A stretch of 64,000 bases of DNA from an uncultured Parasphingopyxis sp. Its GTDB lineage: Bacteria > Pseudomonadota > Alphaproteobacteria > Sphingomonadales > Sphingomonadaceae. Below, in pieces: positions 9,193-18,494 of this stretch (the first letter of the stretch is position 1; each line of letters opens with the position of its first letter). The stretch lies in assembly GCA_947259005.1 (NCBI GenBank), contig CAMYKP010000006.1:434001-498000 (forward strand). Reading direction: 5' to 3'. The notes under the pieces are model-generated. The model saw only the letters and a program-made list of their open reading frames with translations. It had not been told where the DNA came from and ran no database searches. The position numbers and the translations under genes are program-made.

Positions 9193-11043
9193 ATGGGTTT
9201 TGAACTGACACGGCGGGAGATGATTGCAGGGCTCGCCGCAGCGACAATTCTGGGAACGAGCGGATGTGCGTCGCTATCCGGGCACACTGTGCAGAGTTGC
9301 AATGCCGGATCGGCGCTGGCCCGCGAAGCGGATCACCTGCTGGCGATGCTGCCCGAAGTAGCAACCTATAATGGCACAGATGCCTCGCTGGATGGCGGGC
9401 CCCTGGCACGCCGGCTTAACGATTATTCTCCAGCCGGCGAGCGGGCGTTGCGCGATGGCACTGTGGCCAGCCGCGCGCGGATCGCCTCGCTCGACTGTAC
9501 TGCAAACAGCCGTGAGGCGCTGCATGCCCGGGTATCCGATGCCGTTCTTGCCAATGCCGAGCGCTCAACTTCGATCCCCTACGGCCACATCAATCCCTTC
9601 AGCTATGTCAATCATCTGCCCTATCTGGTCTCCCAGATCAGCGGGCCGCATATCGATTCCCAGGCGATCATGACGACTCAGCAGTCGCTGCGCACACCCG
9701 GTGCGATTGATGCCTGGCTTGAGAAACTGGAAAGCTTCGAAACCGCTTTTGCCGGGATTGTTGAAAAGATTCGCAGTGACGAGGCCGCCGGTTGCCAACC
9801 ACCTCAGGCGCTGCTTGCCAAAACATTGCCCGTGCTCGATGCGTTTCTCGAAGGGCCCGCCAATGCCCATCCGCTGATCGATGCGCTTCGCACCCGCATG
9901 GCAGACGCCGTGATCGACCAAAGCATGCGGGACACGGCAATTCGGCGGGCTGTTGCTGCACTGGAAACGCGTGCCCGCCCCGCCTATGCGCGGCTGCGCG
10001 AGCAAATCGCAGACATGCTGCCACGCGGCCAGGAAATGTCCGGTGTCTGGGCACAACCCGATGGCGAGGAACTCTATGCGGCCAATGTCAGAGCGCTTGG
10101 TGATACCGAGCAATCGCCAGACGAAATTCACGATATCGGGCTCGACGAAGTACGCCGGATCACTGCGGACATGGAGCGACTTCTGGCTGCCCAAGGCGAA
10201 ACCGGCGGAAGTGTGGGTGAACGGATGCTGCGCCTCGCCAGCGACGAGCGCTTCCTGTTTGCCGATAGCGATGCAGGCCGGGAGGAGCTGCTTGACTATG
10301 TCCGCCGAACCGTGCGCACGGCGGAAGTGCATTACGGCGATATGCTACCAGCCGATATCATTCCGCAGCAGCAGCTGGTCGTGCGCCGGGTTCCGGTGGC
10401 GACCCAGGATGGTGCGCCCGGAGGCTATTACGATGCCCCATCGCTCGACGGAACGCGGCCCGGCACCTATTGGATCAACCTGCGCGACATGCGCGCTGTC
10501 CCCCGTTTCCGCCTGCCGACGCTGAGCTATCATGAAGGTGTACCCGGCCATCACACTCAAACCGCCATCGCCAGCGGGCTTGGCGAAGCACCGCTGATCA
10601 TCCGGATTGCCAGCTTCAATGCTTATCAGGAGGGCTGGGCACTCTATTCGGAGCGGATTGCCGCAGAACTCGGCTATTATGACGACGACCCCTTTGGCGA
10701 TCTTGGCCGACTGCAAGATGAGCTTTTCCGGGCTGTCCGGCTCGTCGTCGATACCGGCCTGCATCACAAGCGCTGGACGCGGGAACGGGCCATCGCCTTC
10801 ATGCAGGAAGCAACCGGGATTGCGGAGAGCCGCGTCACCGCCGAGATTGAGCGATATATGGCCTGGCCGGGTCAGGCGCTGGGGTACAAATTGGGCCAGC
10901 TGCGGTTGATTGAATTGCGGGAACAGATGCGCAGCGTGCAGCGCGCCGGGTTCGATGTGCGCAACTTCAATGCGCTGGTGCTCAATCAGGGGGCAATGCC
11001 GCTCGGGCTGGTTGACGAGCGCGTTGCGGCGGCGAGCGGCTAA
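9193..11043 (+). CDS. DUF885 family exported peptidase-like lipoprotein
   Basis: A 616-residue protein of the DUF885 family, thought to be zinc-dependent peptidases. The metal-site motif HEGVPGHHTQ begins near residue 447. The N-terminus LTRREMIAGLAAATILG ends in GTSGC, giving a signal with a lipobox at Cys and a Tat-like twin arginine, so it is probably a periplasmic lipoprotein. The start at 9193 has a perfect AGGAGG six bases upstream and is preferred over an earlier in-frame codon. A stem-loop follows the stop. The substrate is unknown. Confidence 0.88.
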   Translation: MGFELTRREMIAGLAAATILGTSGCASLSGHTVQSCNAGSALAREADHLLAMLPEVATYNGTDASLDGGPLARRLNDYSPAGERALRDGTVASRARIASLDCTANSREALHARVSDAVLANAERSTSIPYGHINPFSYVNHLPYLVSQISGPHIDSQAIMTTQQSLRTPGAIDAWLEKLESFETAFAGIVEKIRSDEAAGCQPPQALLAKTLPVLDAFLEGPANAHPLIDALRTRMADAVIDQSMRDTAIRRAVAALETRARPAYARLREQIADMLPRGQEMSGVWAQPDGEELYAANVRALGDTEQSPDEIHDIGLDEVRRITADMERLLAAQGETGGSVGERMLRLASDERFLFADSDAGREELLDYVRRTVRTAEVHYGDMLPADIIPQQQLVVRRVPVATQDGAPGGYYDAPSLDGTRPGTYWINLRDMRAVPRFRLPTLSYHEGVPGHHTQTAIASGLGEAPLIIRIASFNAYQEGWALYSERIAAELGYYDDDPFGDLGRLQDELFRAVRLVVDTGLHHKRWTRERAIAFMQEATGIAESRVTAEIERYMAWPGQALGYKLGQLRLIELREQMRSVQRAGFDVRNFNALVLNQGAMPLGLVDERVAAASG

Positions 11044-11046
11044 AAC

Positions 11047-11084
11047 GAAACGGGCAGCTACACCGAAGTGCTACTGCCCGTTTC
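11047..11084 (+). terminator. Stem-loop after DUF885 gene
   Basis: A perfect 11-bp inverted repeat, GAAACGGGCAG and CTGCCCGTTTC, lies four bases after the stop codon. The loop itself contains a small CAC/GTG hairpin. No run of T follows, so termination may be weak, Rho-assisted or bidirectional. The rest of the gap to ispE (11085-11216) holds nothing I can name. Confidence 0.55.
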
Positions 11085-11216
11085 AATGACGTACGACTCT
11101 GGAGGGAGTGTAGATCATTGGCGGACGATGCCGCTAAGGCGTGGCCCGTTCATTCCCCAATTGTACGCAAAATCCTTATCAAAGGACTGAAAAACAGGGT
11201 TAACGCGCAAAAACCT

Positions 11217-12071
11217 TCATCGCAGTGTCGAACACATAGTCCACCAGTCGGGATGATTTGCGGAGAGAAACTCCGCCGTAGCGTCGCAGTTTGAGGCGGA
11301 ATCGAACAGCCCAAAGCAGGTTGCCCCCGACCCCGACATGCGCGTGAAGACTGCGCCCGAACTCGCTTCCAGCACCGCCAGAACATCACCAATAACCGGC
11401 GCCACTTCTTTCGCCGGGCGCGTCAGGTCGTTTCGCCAGTTGGAATCCAGCTGCAATGTATCGGAAAGAGACAGGCGTCCGCGATCAAGTGCATCCCAGC
11501 CGCCAAAAACCAGACCTGTGGATACCGCCACGCCCGGATTTACAAGAAGAACCGGGCATCGACGGAGACTGCCGGACGAAACGGGAACCAATTGATCCCC
11601 CTTTCCGTCTCCGCGGCAGGTTTCGGATAACAGGCAAGCCGGAACATCTGCGCCAAGGCCCCTCGCTATGTCACCCAGCATGGGAGAATCTTGCGGGATT
11701 TCCCACAGCCGGGCCAACAGGCGCAAAGCTGCCGCGGCATCCGCCGACCCACCGCCAATTCCGGATGCGATGGGAAGGTTTTTGGTCAACCGCATCGCGG
11801 TTCCCGATGCTGGCGCACAGGCTGCCTGCAACTGTTTTGCAGCCTGAATGACGAGGTTGTCCTCGCCATCGGATAGTCCTCCCGCAAAGGGACCGTCCAT
11901 TACCAAGCTGATATCGTCTGCCGGAACGGCTTCCAGCGCATCACCATCCTCGCAAAACGCAAAAAGCGTTTCGATCCGGTGATAGCCGTCAGGCAGGCAC
12001 TCGCGGACATGGAGCGCGAGATTAATCTTGGCATAGGCCGTTTCGCGCAATGCCGCAGGCCCACCCGTCAT
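11217..12071 (-). CDS. ispE: 4-diphosphocytidyl-2-C-methyl-D-erythritol kinase
   Basis: A 284-residue GHMP kinase of the MEP isoprenoid pathway, which phosphorylates CDP-methylerythritol. AYAKINLALHV near residues 12-22 is the family's opening and LPIASGIGGGSADAAAAL near 99-116 is the ATP-binding loop. A C-terminal MSGSGATCFGLF matches the third GHMP motif. The ATG at 12071 is chosen because it overlaps the preceding TPR gene's TGA by one base (TGATG) and puts AYAKINL at the expected place; the 44 residues upstream in this frame are not family-like. Confidence 0.94.
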   Translation of the reverse strand: MTGGPAALRETAYAKINLALHVRECLPDGYHRIETLFAFCEDGDALEAVPADDISLVMDGPFAGGLSDGEDNLVIQAAKQLQAACAPASGTAMRLTKNLPIASGIGGGSADAAAALRLLARLWEIPQDSPMLGDIARGLGADVPACLLSETCRGDGKGDQLVPVSSGSLRRCPVLLVNPGVAVSTGLVFGGWDALDRGRLSLSDTLQLDSNWRNDLTRPAKEVAPVIGDVLAVLEASSGAVFTRMSGSGATCFGLFDSASNCDATAEFLSANHPDWWTMCSTLR

Positions 12072-13738
12072 CAGGGAGAAGCTGTCTCGGCCGTCAAACC
12101 GAAATCGATTTTTTCGCGAATACGCGCGGCAGAATCGTCCTCGGCGGAAACCAGCGCTGCCTGCCAGGCATGGCGCGCTTCCCGGCGACGTCCGGCCACC
12201 CAATAGGCATCGCCGAGATGCTCGTTGATCGTAGGTTCGGCAGGCTGGCCGATTGTTGCCCGCTCCAGAATCGGAATGGCGCGATCGAGATCGCCCTCGA
12301 CAAAATAGACCCAGCCCAAGGAATCGGTGATCGAAGGGCTGTTCGGGTTCAGCTGGCTGGCACGGGTGATCAGGTCCCGCGCATGATCGAGATCTTCGCG
12401 CCGCTCGAGCAACGCATAGCCAAGATAATTGAGCACAACGGCCTGGTCGGGGGCGAGTTCTACCGCCCGTTCAAGCACGGGCCGGGCTTCATCCCATCGT
12501 CCGGCATCGAGCAGCGCACCTCCATAAAGCAGAAGCGCTGTCCATGGCGCGTCGTTACCTCCGGCCAAGGTGACTGCGCGACCATAGGCCTCTGCTGCTT
12601 CGTCAAAGCTTTCCATCGCGGCATAGCGTTCGCCATAACGCTGCCAATCCGCAACAGTCGCATTGCGGGAATCGGCTCGGGAACGGGCCAGTTCCAGTGC
12701 CGCCTCGGGATCGTCCGTCTCCGCCAGCAGCTGAACGCGCATATCCTGCACATCGGCATAAAAGGGATCGCGGGGTCCGACGCCGTCCAGGGCGGCAAGC
12801 GCCGCCTGCTGCTGATCCGACTGGGTCAGGATGCTGCTGGTCACGAACCAGCCAACCGAATTATCCGGTGATACAAAGGTCGCGAAACGGCTGATCGTTA
12901 GAGCTAGCTGGGATGCATTCTGCCGGTTGATTTCGCCCGCCAGGCGCACAAACATTTCGCCGATGCCGTCAGATGCACTGTCGATCGCGCCCGGTAGAGA
13001 ACGACGCCGCTCGATCATGGCGCGGGCAGAAGTTTCCGCGCGGCTATCGCCCGGCAACAGCGCCAGAGCTTCATTGCGCAGCCTGCCCTGGGCGAGGCGC
13101 GCAGCCGCAGCCAGCCTGAGGCGCAGGAACCGCGGGGGACCGAGTTCACTCAGCGCGAGCGTAGCCGTAGTGCCTTCCTCATAGCGGCGCATGGCGAGCA
13201 GCAGGAGCGCGCGATGCTCGCGGACATAGGCCGCTGCGATCCCGCCATCCGTTCCGGACGCGAGAACCGCCAGTGGATCAACATCACCAGCACCGAATGC
13301 GATCCAGGCGCGCATGACCGGGACCAGCGAAGCAAAAAGCCCCTCTTCCTCGATCCGGTCGACAATGCGACGGGCTTCGGCCCAGTCGCCATCATCCAGC
13401 GCTTCGATCAGGAACAGAAACGCGCCATCTGGTGGCAGAGCTCCGGCTTCCTGCAGCGTTTGCGCCGCGCGAAGCGCAAGTACACGATCACCCGCAGCAA
13501 CCGCCCGGCGATAGGCGCGAGCCGCCAATGTTTCGTCGAACGGGGCTTCAGTCAGCGCTGCGGCATAACCGCGCGCAGCAACGTCGATCTGGCCGGAGGC
13601 ATCGGCAACACGCGCCCTCGCATATTCCGTGTACGGATTGCTTGCATGCGCGGTTCCCGAACAGACCAGCGCAGATACCAGGACAACAGCCGCCCGACCG
13701 GCGAAACGCTTACATATTGGGATAGTTTGGTCCTCCAC
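12071..13738 (-). CDS. Exported tetratricopeptide repeat protein
   Basis: About 555 residues with a signal peptide (basic CKRFAGR, hydrophobic AAVVLVSALVC, likely cleavage after AHA) followed by helical repeats. The clearest TPR units are in the C-terminal third, for example the repeats starting WDEARPVLERAVELAPD and LDRAIPILERATIGQP. It probably acts as a periplasmic scaffold, partner unknown. The start is uncertain: no ATG fits, and GTG at 13738 gives a proper signal peptide but lies inside the end of the ETF-QO gene with GAAGG only a few bases upstream. It overlaps ispE by one base and is probably in the same operon. Confidence 0.8.
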   Translation of the reverse strand: MEDQTIPICKRFAGRAAVVLVSALVCSGTAHASNPYTEYARARVADASGQIDVAARGYAAALTEAPFDETLAARAYRRAVAAGDRVLALRAAQTLQEAGALPPDGAFLFLIEALDDGDWAEARRIVDRIEEEGLFASLVPVMRAWIAFGAGDVDPLAVLASGTDGGIAAAYVREHRALLLLAMRRYEEGTTATLALSELGPPRFLRLRLAAAARLAQGRLRNEALALLPGDSRAETSARAMIERRRSLPGAIDSASDGIGEMFVRLAGEINRQNASQLALTISRFATFVSPDNSVGWFVTSSILTQSDQQQAALAALDGVGPRDPFYADVQDMRVQLLAETDDPEAALELARSRADSRNATVADWQRYGERYAAMESFDEAAEAYGRAVTLAGGNDAPWTALLLYGGALLDAGRWDEARPVLERAVELAPDQAVVLNYLGYALLERREDLDHARDLITRASQLNPNSPSITDSLGWVYFVEGDLDRAIPILERATIGQPAEPTINEHLGDAYWVAGRRREARHAWQAALVSAEDDSAARIREKIDFGLTAETASP

Positions 13739-15359
13739 CGCCTTCGGGTGTGACCCAGTTGATGTTCTGAGTCGGGTCTTTGATGTCGCAGGTTTTACAG
13801 TGAACACAGTTTTGCGCATTGATCTGGAACCTTGGGCTACCGTCCTCCTCCACCACCTCATACACACCAGCCGGGCAGTATCGCTGCGCGGGTTCGGCAT
13901 AGAGCGCCAGGTTGTAATCGATCGGTATATCCGGATCCTTGAGCCTCAAGTGAACGGGCTGATCTTCCTCGTGATTGGTGTTGGAGAGGAATACCGACGA
14001 CAGACGGTCGAAGCTGATAACGCCATCGGGCTTGGGATAGTCGATCTTCTTGACCTGATCGGCACGCCAGAGGCTCTCATTGTCCCGGTGATGCTTCATC
14101 GTGAACGGCATCCGGATTCCGATATGCTCAGCCCACATCGTCATGCCGGCCAGCAACGTGCCAGTGAAATTGCCGAATTTCTCCACCAGAGGCAGCGTAT
14201 TGCGGACTTTCCGTAGCTCCTTGTAAACCCAGCTATCCTCATAGGCCTGCTCATAGCTGATGAGTTCGTCATGGGATCGTTCGGCCTGAACAGCTTCGAA
14301 CGCTGCTTCGGCGGCCATCATGCCGGTCTTCATTGCCGTGTGGCTGCCCTTGATCCGAGGAACATTAACAAAGCCGGCCGAACAGCCGATCAACGCGCCG
14401 CCCGGGAAGGCGAGTTTCGGAACCGACTGCCAGCCGCCGTCATTGATCGCACGTGCGCCATAGGAAACGCGCTTTCCCCCTTCCAGTATCTCGCGGATCG
14501 CGGGATGCTGTTTCCAGCGCTGCATCTCCTCGAACGGTGACAGCCAGGGGTTGGAATAGTTGAGCCAGGTGACGAAACCGAGTGCGACCTGCCCATTCTC
14601 CTGATGATAGAGAAAACCGCCGCCATTGGCGTCGTCGAGCGGCCAACCCTGAGTGTGGATGACGCGCCCTGCCACATGCTTGCCCGGCTCAATATCCCAT
14701 AATTCTTTTATACCAAGACCAAAGACTTGAGGCTGGGAGTTCGCATCGAGTTCGAAGTTTTTGATCAGCTGTTTGGACAGATGTCCGCGCACGCCCTCGG
14801 CGAAAAAGGTGTATTTGGCGTGGAGCTCCATACCGGGCATGTAATCGGGCTTCTTTTCGCCATCCCGACCGATGCCCATATCGCCCGTTGCGACGCCCTT
14901 TACCGAGCCGTCTTCATTGAAAAGCACTTCCGCAGCCGCGAAACCGGGGAAAATCTCGATGCCCAGCGCCTCTGCCTTGATGGCGAGCCAGCGGCAAAAA
15001 TTGCCGAGGCTGACCGTATAGGTACCCTTGTTGTTCATGAAAGACGGCATGGCGATATGCGGGAATTCCCACTTTTTCGTCTTGCTGAGCACCCAGTGAT
15101 GGTTCTCGGTTACGGGCGTCGTGAGCGGATTATCGTCAAAATCTCGCCAATCCGGAAAAAGTTCATCCAGCGCCCTGGGATCGACCACCGCACCAGACAG
15201 GATGTGCGCGCCGATTTCGCTTCCCTTTTCAAGGATGCAAACCGAGATTTCCTTGCCCGTTTCTTCAGCAAGTTGTTTGAGCCGGATCGCAGCAGAGAGC
15301 CCTGCAGGGCCTCCGCCGACAATAACGACGTCATAAGGCATGGATTCCCGTTCGGACAT
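13710..15359 (-). CDS. Electron transfer flavoprotein-ubiquinone oxidoreductase
   Basis: A 549-residue membrane-associated flavoprotein that passes electrons from ETF (fatty-acid and amino-acid oxidation) to ubiquinone. The FAD-binding Rossmann motif VIVGGGPAGLSAA is near residues 11-23. The C-terminal [4Fe-4S] site has CVHCKTCDIKDP near residue 518 plus a Cys about 25 residues earlier in YCPAG. The ATG at 15359 is preferred over two upstream ATGs because GAAGGAG lies 10 bases before it and the length then matches the family. The tail overlaps the TPR gene start. Confidence 0.93.
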   Translation of the reverse strand: MSERESMPYDVVIVGGGPAGLSAAIRLKQLAEETGKEISVCILEKGSEIGAHILSGAVVDPRALDELFPDWRDFDDNPLTTPVTENHHWVLSKTKKWEFPHIAMPSFMNNKGTYTVSLGNFCRWLAIKAEALGIEIFPGFAAAEVLFNEDGSVKGVATGDMGIGRDGEKKPDYMPGMELHAKYTFFAEGVRGHLSKQLIKNFELDANSQPQVFGLGIKELWDIEPGKHVAGRVIHTQGWPLDDANGGGFLYHQENGQVALGFVTWLNYSNPWLSPFEEMQRWKQHPAIREILEGGKRVSYGARAINDGGWQSVPKLAFPGGALIGCSAGFVNVPRIKGSHTAMKTGMMAAEAAFEAVQAERSHDELISYEQAYEDSWVYKELRKVRNTLPLVEKFGNFTGTLLAGMTMWAEHIGIRMPFTMKHHRDNESLWRADQVKKIDYPKPDGVISFDRLSSVFLSNTNHEEDQPVHLRLKDPDIPIDYNLALYAEPAQRYCPAGVYEVVEEDGSPRFQINAQNCVHCKTCDIKDPTQNINWVTPEGGGGPNYPNM

Positions 15360-15503
15360 TTTCGCGTTTTCTCCTTCGAAGGACCGCTCTTCGCTCATAT
15401 CGTCGCGGCCAGCAACCAATCTGTCAGATAGTCACTGCCCGGCGATTGACCACGCCGTCAACCTTGGACTCTATGCAACATCAAGCGAAGCAGGACACGG
15501 GCG

Positions 15504-16220
15504 ATTAACAACGAGATCGAAAACACGGTTGGCTGGTGGCGCGATGCCGGCGTCGACGTGATTGTCGGTGACGAGCCGCGCAGCTGGCTGGAGGAATCCA
15601 AGACGCCTGCGAAGAAAGCCGCAGTAAAAGGCAAGGCCGCAGCGCCCGATGCACCGACCCAACCTGTGCAATTGCCCGGTGACCTTGAAGGACTTCGCAA
15701 CTGGCTGCTTACATCCGATGCTATCGGTGCCCCGGAATCTGGCCGTCTCGATACCATCGGTGATCCGGCAAGCGGCCTGATGATCCTTGTAGATATGCCT
15801 GACCGGGGCGACGCAGAGGCAGGACAATTGCTTTCCGGCGATACAGGCCTGTTGTTCGACAGGATGCTGGCGGCGATCGGGCGCGACCGCGCTTCAACCT
15901 ATATTGCGACCCTGTCGCCGGCGCGGATAACCGGCGGTGCAATTGACGAAAATAGCCTGGAAGGCCTCGCCCGGATCGCGCGGCATCATGTGTCGCTGGC
16001 GCAACCGGAACGGTTGCTCGTGATGGGAGACGCGCCGAGCCGTGTCTTTTGCGGGTCCAGCCTCAATGAAAGTCGCGGATCGCAATACAATTTTAACCAT
16101 GATGGCGGCACTGTGTCGGTGACCGCCACTTTCCATCCGCGGTTCCTGCTCCAGCAGCCGCGCCTGAAGGCGCAAAGCTGGAAGGATCTGCAGATGATGA
16201 CCGAAGGAATGACTGCGTGA
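15504..16220 (+). CDS. Divergent uracil-DNA glycosylase family protein
   Basis: About 238 residues. The C-terminal half carries the superfamily pattern, with a conserved FHPRFLLQQPRLK-x-SWKDLQ end and an upstream LLFDRMLAAIGRDR segment. The usual GEAPG active-site loop is replaced by VDMPD, and only one cysteine exists, so the four-Cys Fe-S cluster of family 4 is absent. The N-terminus WWRDAGVDVIV precedes any ATG, GTG or TTG that has a ribosome site. An ATT at 15504 with AGGA eight bases upstream fits best; otherwise GTG at 15558 would truncate it. Its stop overlaps the next gene as GTGA. Glycosylase activity is unproven. Confidence 0.72.
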   Translation: MNNEIENTVGWWRDAGVDVIVGDEPRSWLEESKTPAKKAAVKGKAAAPDAPTQPVQLPGDLEGLRNWLLTSDAIGAPESGRLDTIGDPASGLMILVDMPDRGDAEAGQLLSGDTGLLFDRMLAAIGRDRASTYIATLSPARITGGAIDENSLEGLARIARHHVSLAQPERLLVMGDAPSRVFCGSSLNESRGSQYNFNHDGGTVSVTATFHPRFLLQQPRLKAQSWKDLQMMTEGMTA

Positions 16221-17977
16221 AACTGAAGCTTCTTGCCGCAACCGCCCTGTTTGCCGCTGCTGCCGGCCCGGCCCTTGCCGACAGCGCCAGCATCCCTGCC
16301 CCCGGCCCAACCGCAGCGTTAACGGCTGTGGACTCCATATTGAGCAGTAGCGAACGCGAAGCCTATCGCGAGATTTTCAGCGATATCCATAACAGCCGCT
16401 GGGAAAGCGCTGCGGAACGCCTCGAACGGGCGCCGCGCGGCGTGCTCCATCCCGTCGCGCGCGCCGAACTCTATCTTGCGGCAGGCTCACCCCGTGTCGA
16501 GCTGGAGCCGCTCCGCGCCCTGATAAACGATTTTCCCGACCTGCCGGATGCCCAGCGGATTTTGACACTAGCCCAGAGCCGCGGTCTCGAACATGCGCCA
16601 GTCCTTCCGCAAGCCCATGCGCTACGCCGGATGCCCGGTCCATCACGCCGCGGTACGGCACGCCCGGTCAGCAATGACAGCGCGGCACGCACCCTGGTCA
16701 GCCGCGTTAGGCCGCTAATTGTCGATGACAGCCCGCGCGAAGCAGAAAATCTGCTTAACGAATATGCAAGCGGCTTGGGTCCCGAAGGACTGACAGAAGT
16801 ACGTCAGCGTATTTCCTGGTCCTATTATCTGACTGGCGACGACCGCAATGCGCAGAGGCTCGCCCGTCAAGCGCGTACTGGCGCAGGCGATTGGGCGGTG
16901 TTCGGTGACTGGGTCGATGGCCTCGCATCGTGGCGCGCAGGCGATTATGACGCCGCCGCAGATGCCTTTGCTTCGGTCGGTCGTCGTGCGCCCGACAGCG
17001 AAAAAAGAGCCGCCGGCCTCTATTGGGCAGCTCGAGCCGAAATGGCGCGCGGCCGACCGGAAAACGTCCAGAACCTGCTGCGCACTGCCGCACGGATGAA
17101 CGAAACATTTTACGGCCTTCTCGCCGCGCAGACGCTCGGCTCGGCCGACACGCCGCAACCAGGCGCAATCCTGCCTCCCGGTTGGGACTCGGTAGCCACC
17201 TATTCCAACGCCCGCCGCGCAATCGCGCTGGTTGAAATCGGCGAACGAGATCTGGCCGGAACCTATGTCCGCCATGGCGCGGCGATCGGCAATCCGCATC
17301 ACCATGACGCATGGCTCGATCTTGCCAACCAGTTGCAGCTGCCGAACACGGAGCTCTGGATCGCGCGCAACGCGCCCAGTTCGCATCATCCTTCGGCCCG
17401 TGATCGCTTCCCCGCACCCGACTACCAGCCCGTCGGTGGCTGGCGTGTCGACCGCTCACTAGTGTATGCGCACGCCTTGCAAGAATCGAATTTCCGGCCC
17501 GATGTCGTGAGCCCTGCCGGTGCGCGCGGCCTGTTGCAGCTCATGCCCGGAACGGCGCGCGACATTGCCCGGCAACGCGGCGAAACGGTTGATGCCTCAC
17601 GGCTCAACGTACCCGAGATCAATATCGAATATGGCCAGCATTACATGGAGCAAATGCGCGATTTCCCGAGCATGCAGGGCCTGCTTCCCAAGGTTATCGC
17701 CTCCTATAATGCCGGGCCCGGCGCGGTAGCGAACTGGGAGGGCCGTCTGCGCGATCGTGGCGATCCGCTACTCTACATAGAAAGCATCCCTTTTTACGAA
17801 ACGCGCGGCTATGTACCGATCATTCTGCGCAATTACTGGATGTACCAGCGCAATGCCGGTGAAGAGGCTACCAGTCTTGGCGCACTCGCACAGGGCATGT
17901 GGCCGCGCTTTCCGGGCACGCCCGGTGCCGTTGCCGTCCGCCTTTCGGGCCAGGGAGGCTCCCGCATTGCCGATTGA
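16217..17977 (+). CDS. Soluble lytic murein transglycosylase
   Basis: A 586-residue periplasmic enzyme that cleaves peptidoglycan to 1,6-anhydromuropeptides. It has a signal peptide (MKLKLLAATALFAAAAG, cleavage near ALADS), a long alpha-helical superhelix like the U domain of Slt70, and a C-terminal SLT domain. The catalytic Glu is near residue 423 in HALQESNF, followed by SPAGARGLLQLMPGTA and ASYNAGPGAV. The start is GTG overlapping the glycosylase stop (GTGA), so expression is coupled. The end overlaps the moaB start. Confidence 0.92.
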   Translation: MKLKLLAATALFAAAAGPALADSASIPAPGPTAALTAVDSILSSSEREAYREIFSDIHNSRWESAAERLERAPRGVLHPVARAELYLAAGSPRVELEPLRALINDFPDLPDAQRILTLAQSRGLEHAPVLPQAHALRRMPGPSRRGTARPVSNDSAARTLVSRVRPLIVDDSPREAENLLNEYASGLGPEGLTEVRQRISWSYYLTGDDRNAQRLARQARTGAGDWAVFGDWVDGLASWRAGDYDAAADAFASVGRRAPDSEKRAAGLYWAARAEMARGRPENVQNLLRTAARMNETFYGLLAAQTLGSADTPQPGAILPPGWDSVATYSNARRAIALVEIGERDLAGTYVRHGAAIGNPHHHDAWLDLANQLQLPNTELWIARNAPSSHHPSARDRFPAPDYQPVGGWRVDRSLVYAHALQESNFRPDVVSPAGARGLLQLMPGTARDIARQRGETVDASRLNVPEINIEYGQHYMEQMRDFPSMQGLLPKVIASYNAGPGAVANWEGRLRDRGDPLLYIESIPFYETRGYVPIILRNYWMYQRNAGEEATSLGALAQGMWPRFPGTPGAVAVRLSGQGGSRIAD

Positions 17978-18494
17978 TGAAAGCCGACCTTTCAAACCGG
18001 TTCGAATTGCGCTCCTGACGATTTCGGACACGCGCAATCTGGAGCAGGACAGCTCTGGCGACATCCTGGAACAGCGGCTCGCCGATGCCGGACATATCCT
18101 TGGCGCCCGTCAGATAGTCCGCGACGAGATGTCACAGATTATATCGCGACTGCATTCTTGGATCGACGATCCCGAAATTGACTGCGTCATCACGACGGGC
18201 GGAACCGGGCTTACCGGCCGCGATATCACCCCGGAAGCTCTGGAGCGCGTACAGGACAAGCCGATACCGGGCTTTGGCGAACTGTTCCGCCAGCTCAGCT
18301 ATGAGAAAATCGGCACGTCCACGATCCAGTCGCGTGCCTGTGGATGTGTTGCGCGCGGCACCTATATCTTCGCCCTACCCGGCTCGAATGGCGCGGTGAA
18401 AGATGGCTGGGACGGCATTCTCGCGACCCAACTCGACAGCCGCTATCGGCCCTGCAACTTCGTGGAACTGATGCCCCGCCTCAATGAGGCGTAG
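17967..18494 (+). CDS. moaB: Molybdopterin adenylyltransferase-like protein MoaB
   Basis: A 175-residue MoaB/Mog-fold protein of molybdenum cofactor synthesis, probably adenylating molybdopterin. The motifs are LLTISDTR near residue 17, [18 protein letters not shown], and [15 protein letters not shown] near the end. The start is taken as TTG at 17967, inside the end of the transglycosylase gene, because GGGAGG lies eight bases upstream. It overlaps the convergent lipoprotein gene by 14 bp. Other Moco genes (moaC, moeA) are about 30 kb away in this window. Confidence 0.9.
   Translation: MPIDESRPFKPVRIALLTISDTRNLEQDSSGDILEQRLADAGHILGARQIVRDEMSQIISRLHSWIDDPEIDCVITTGGTGLTGRDITPEALERVQDKPIPGFGELFRQLSYEKIGTSTIQSRACGCVARGTYIFALPGSNGAVKDGWDGILATQLDSRYRPCNFVELMPRLNEA

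Noticed and set aside
11115..11153. A 12-codon minus-strand frame (MNGPRLSGIVRQ) preceded by GGGGA
   Set aside because: It is too short to support as a gene without conservation data, and the ribosome site directly abuts the ATG.
14727..15431. A 234-codon plus-strand frame opposite ETF-QO
   Set aside because: It is a shadow of the ETF-QO coding strand with no ribosome site or recognisable domain.
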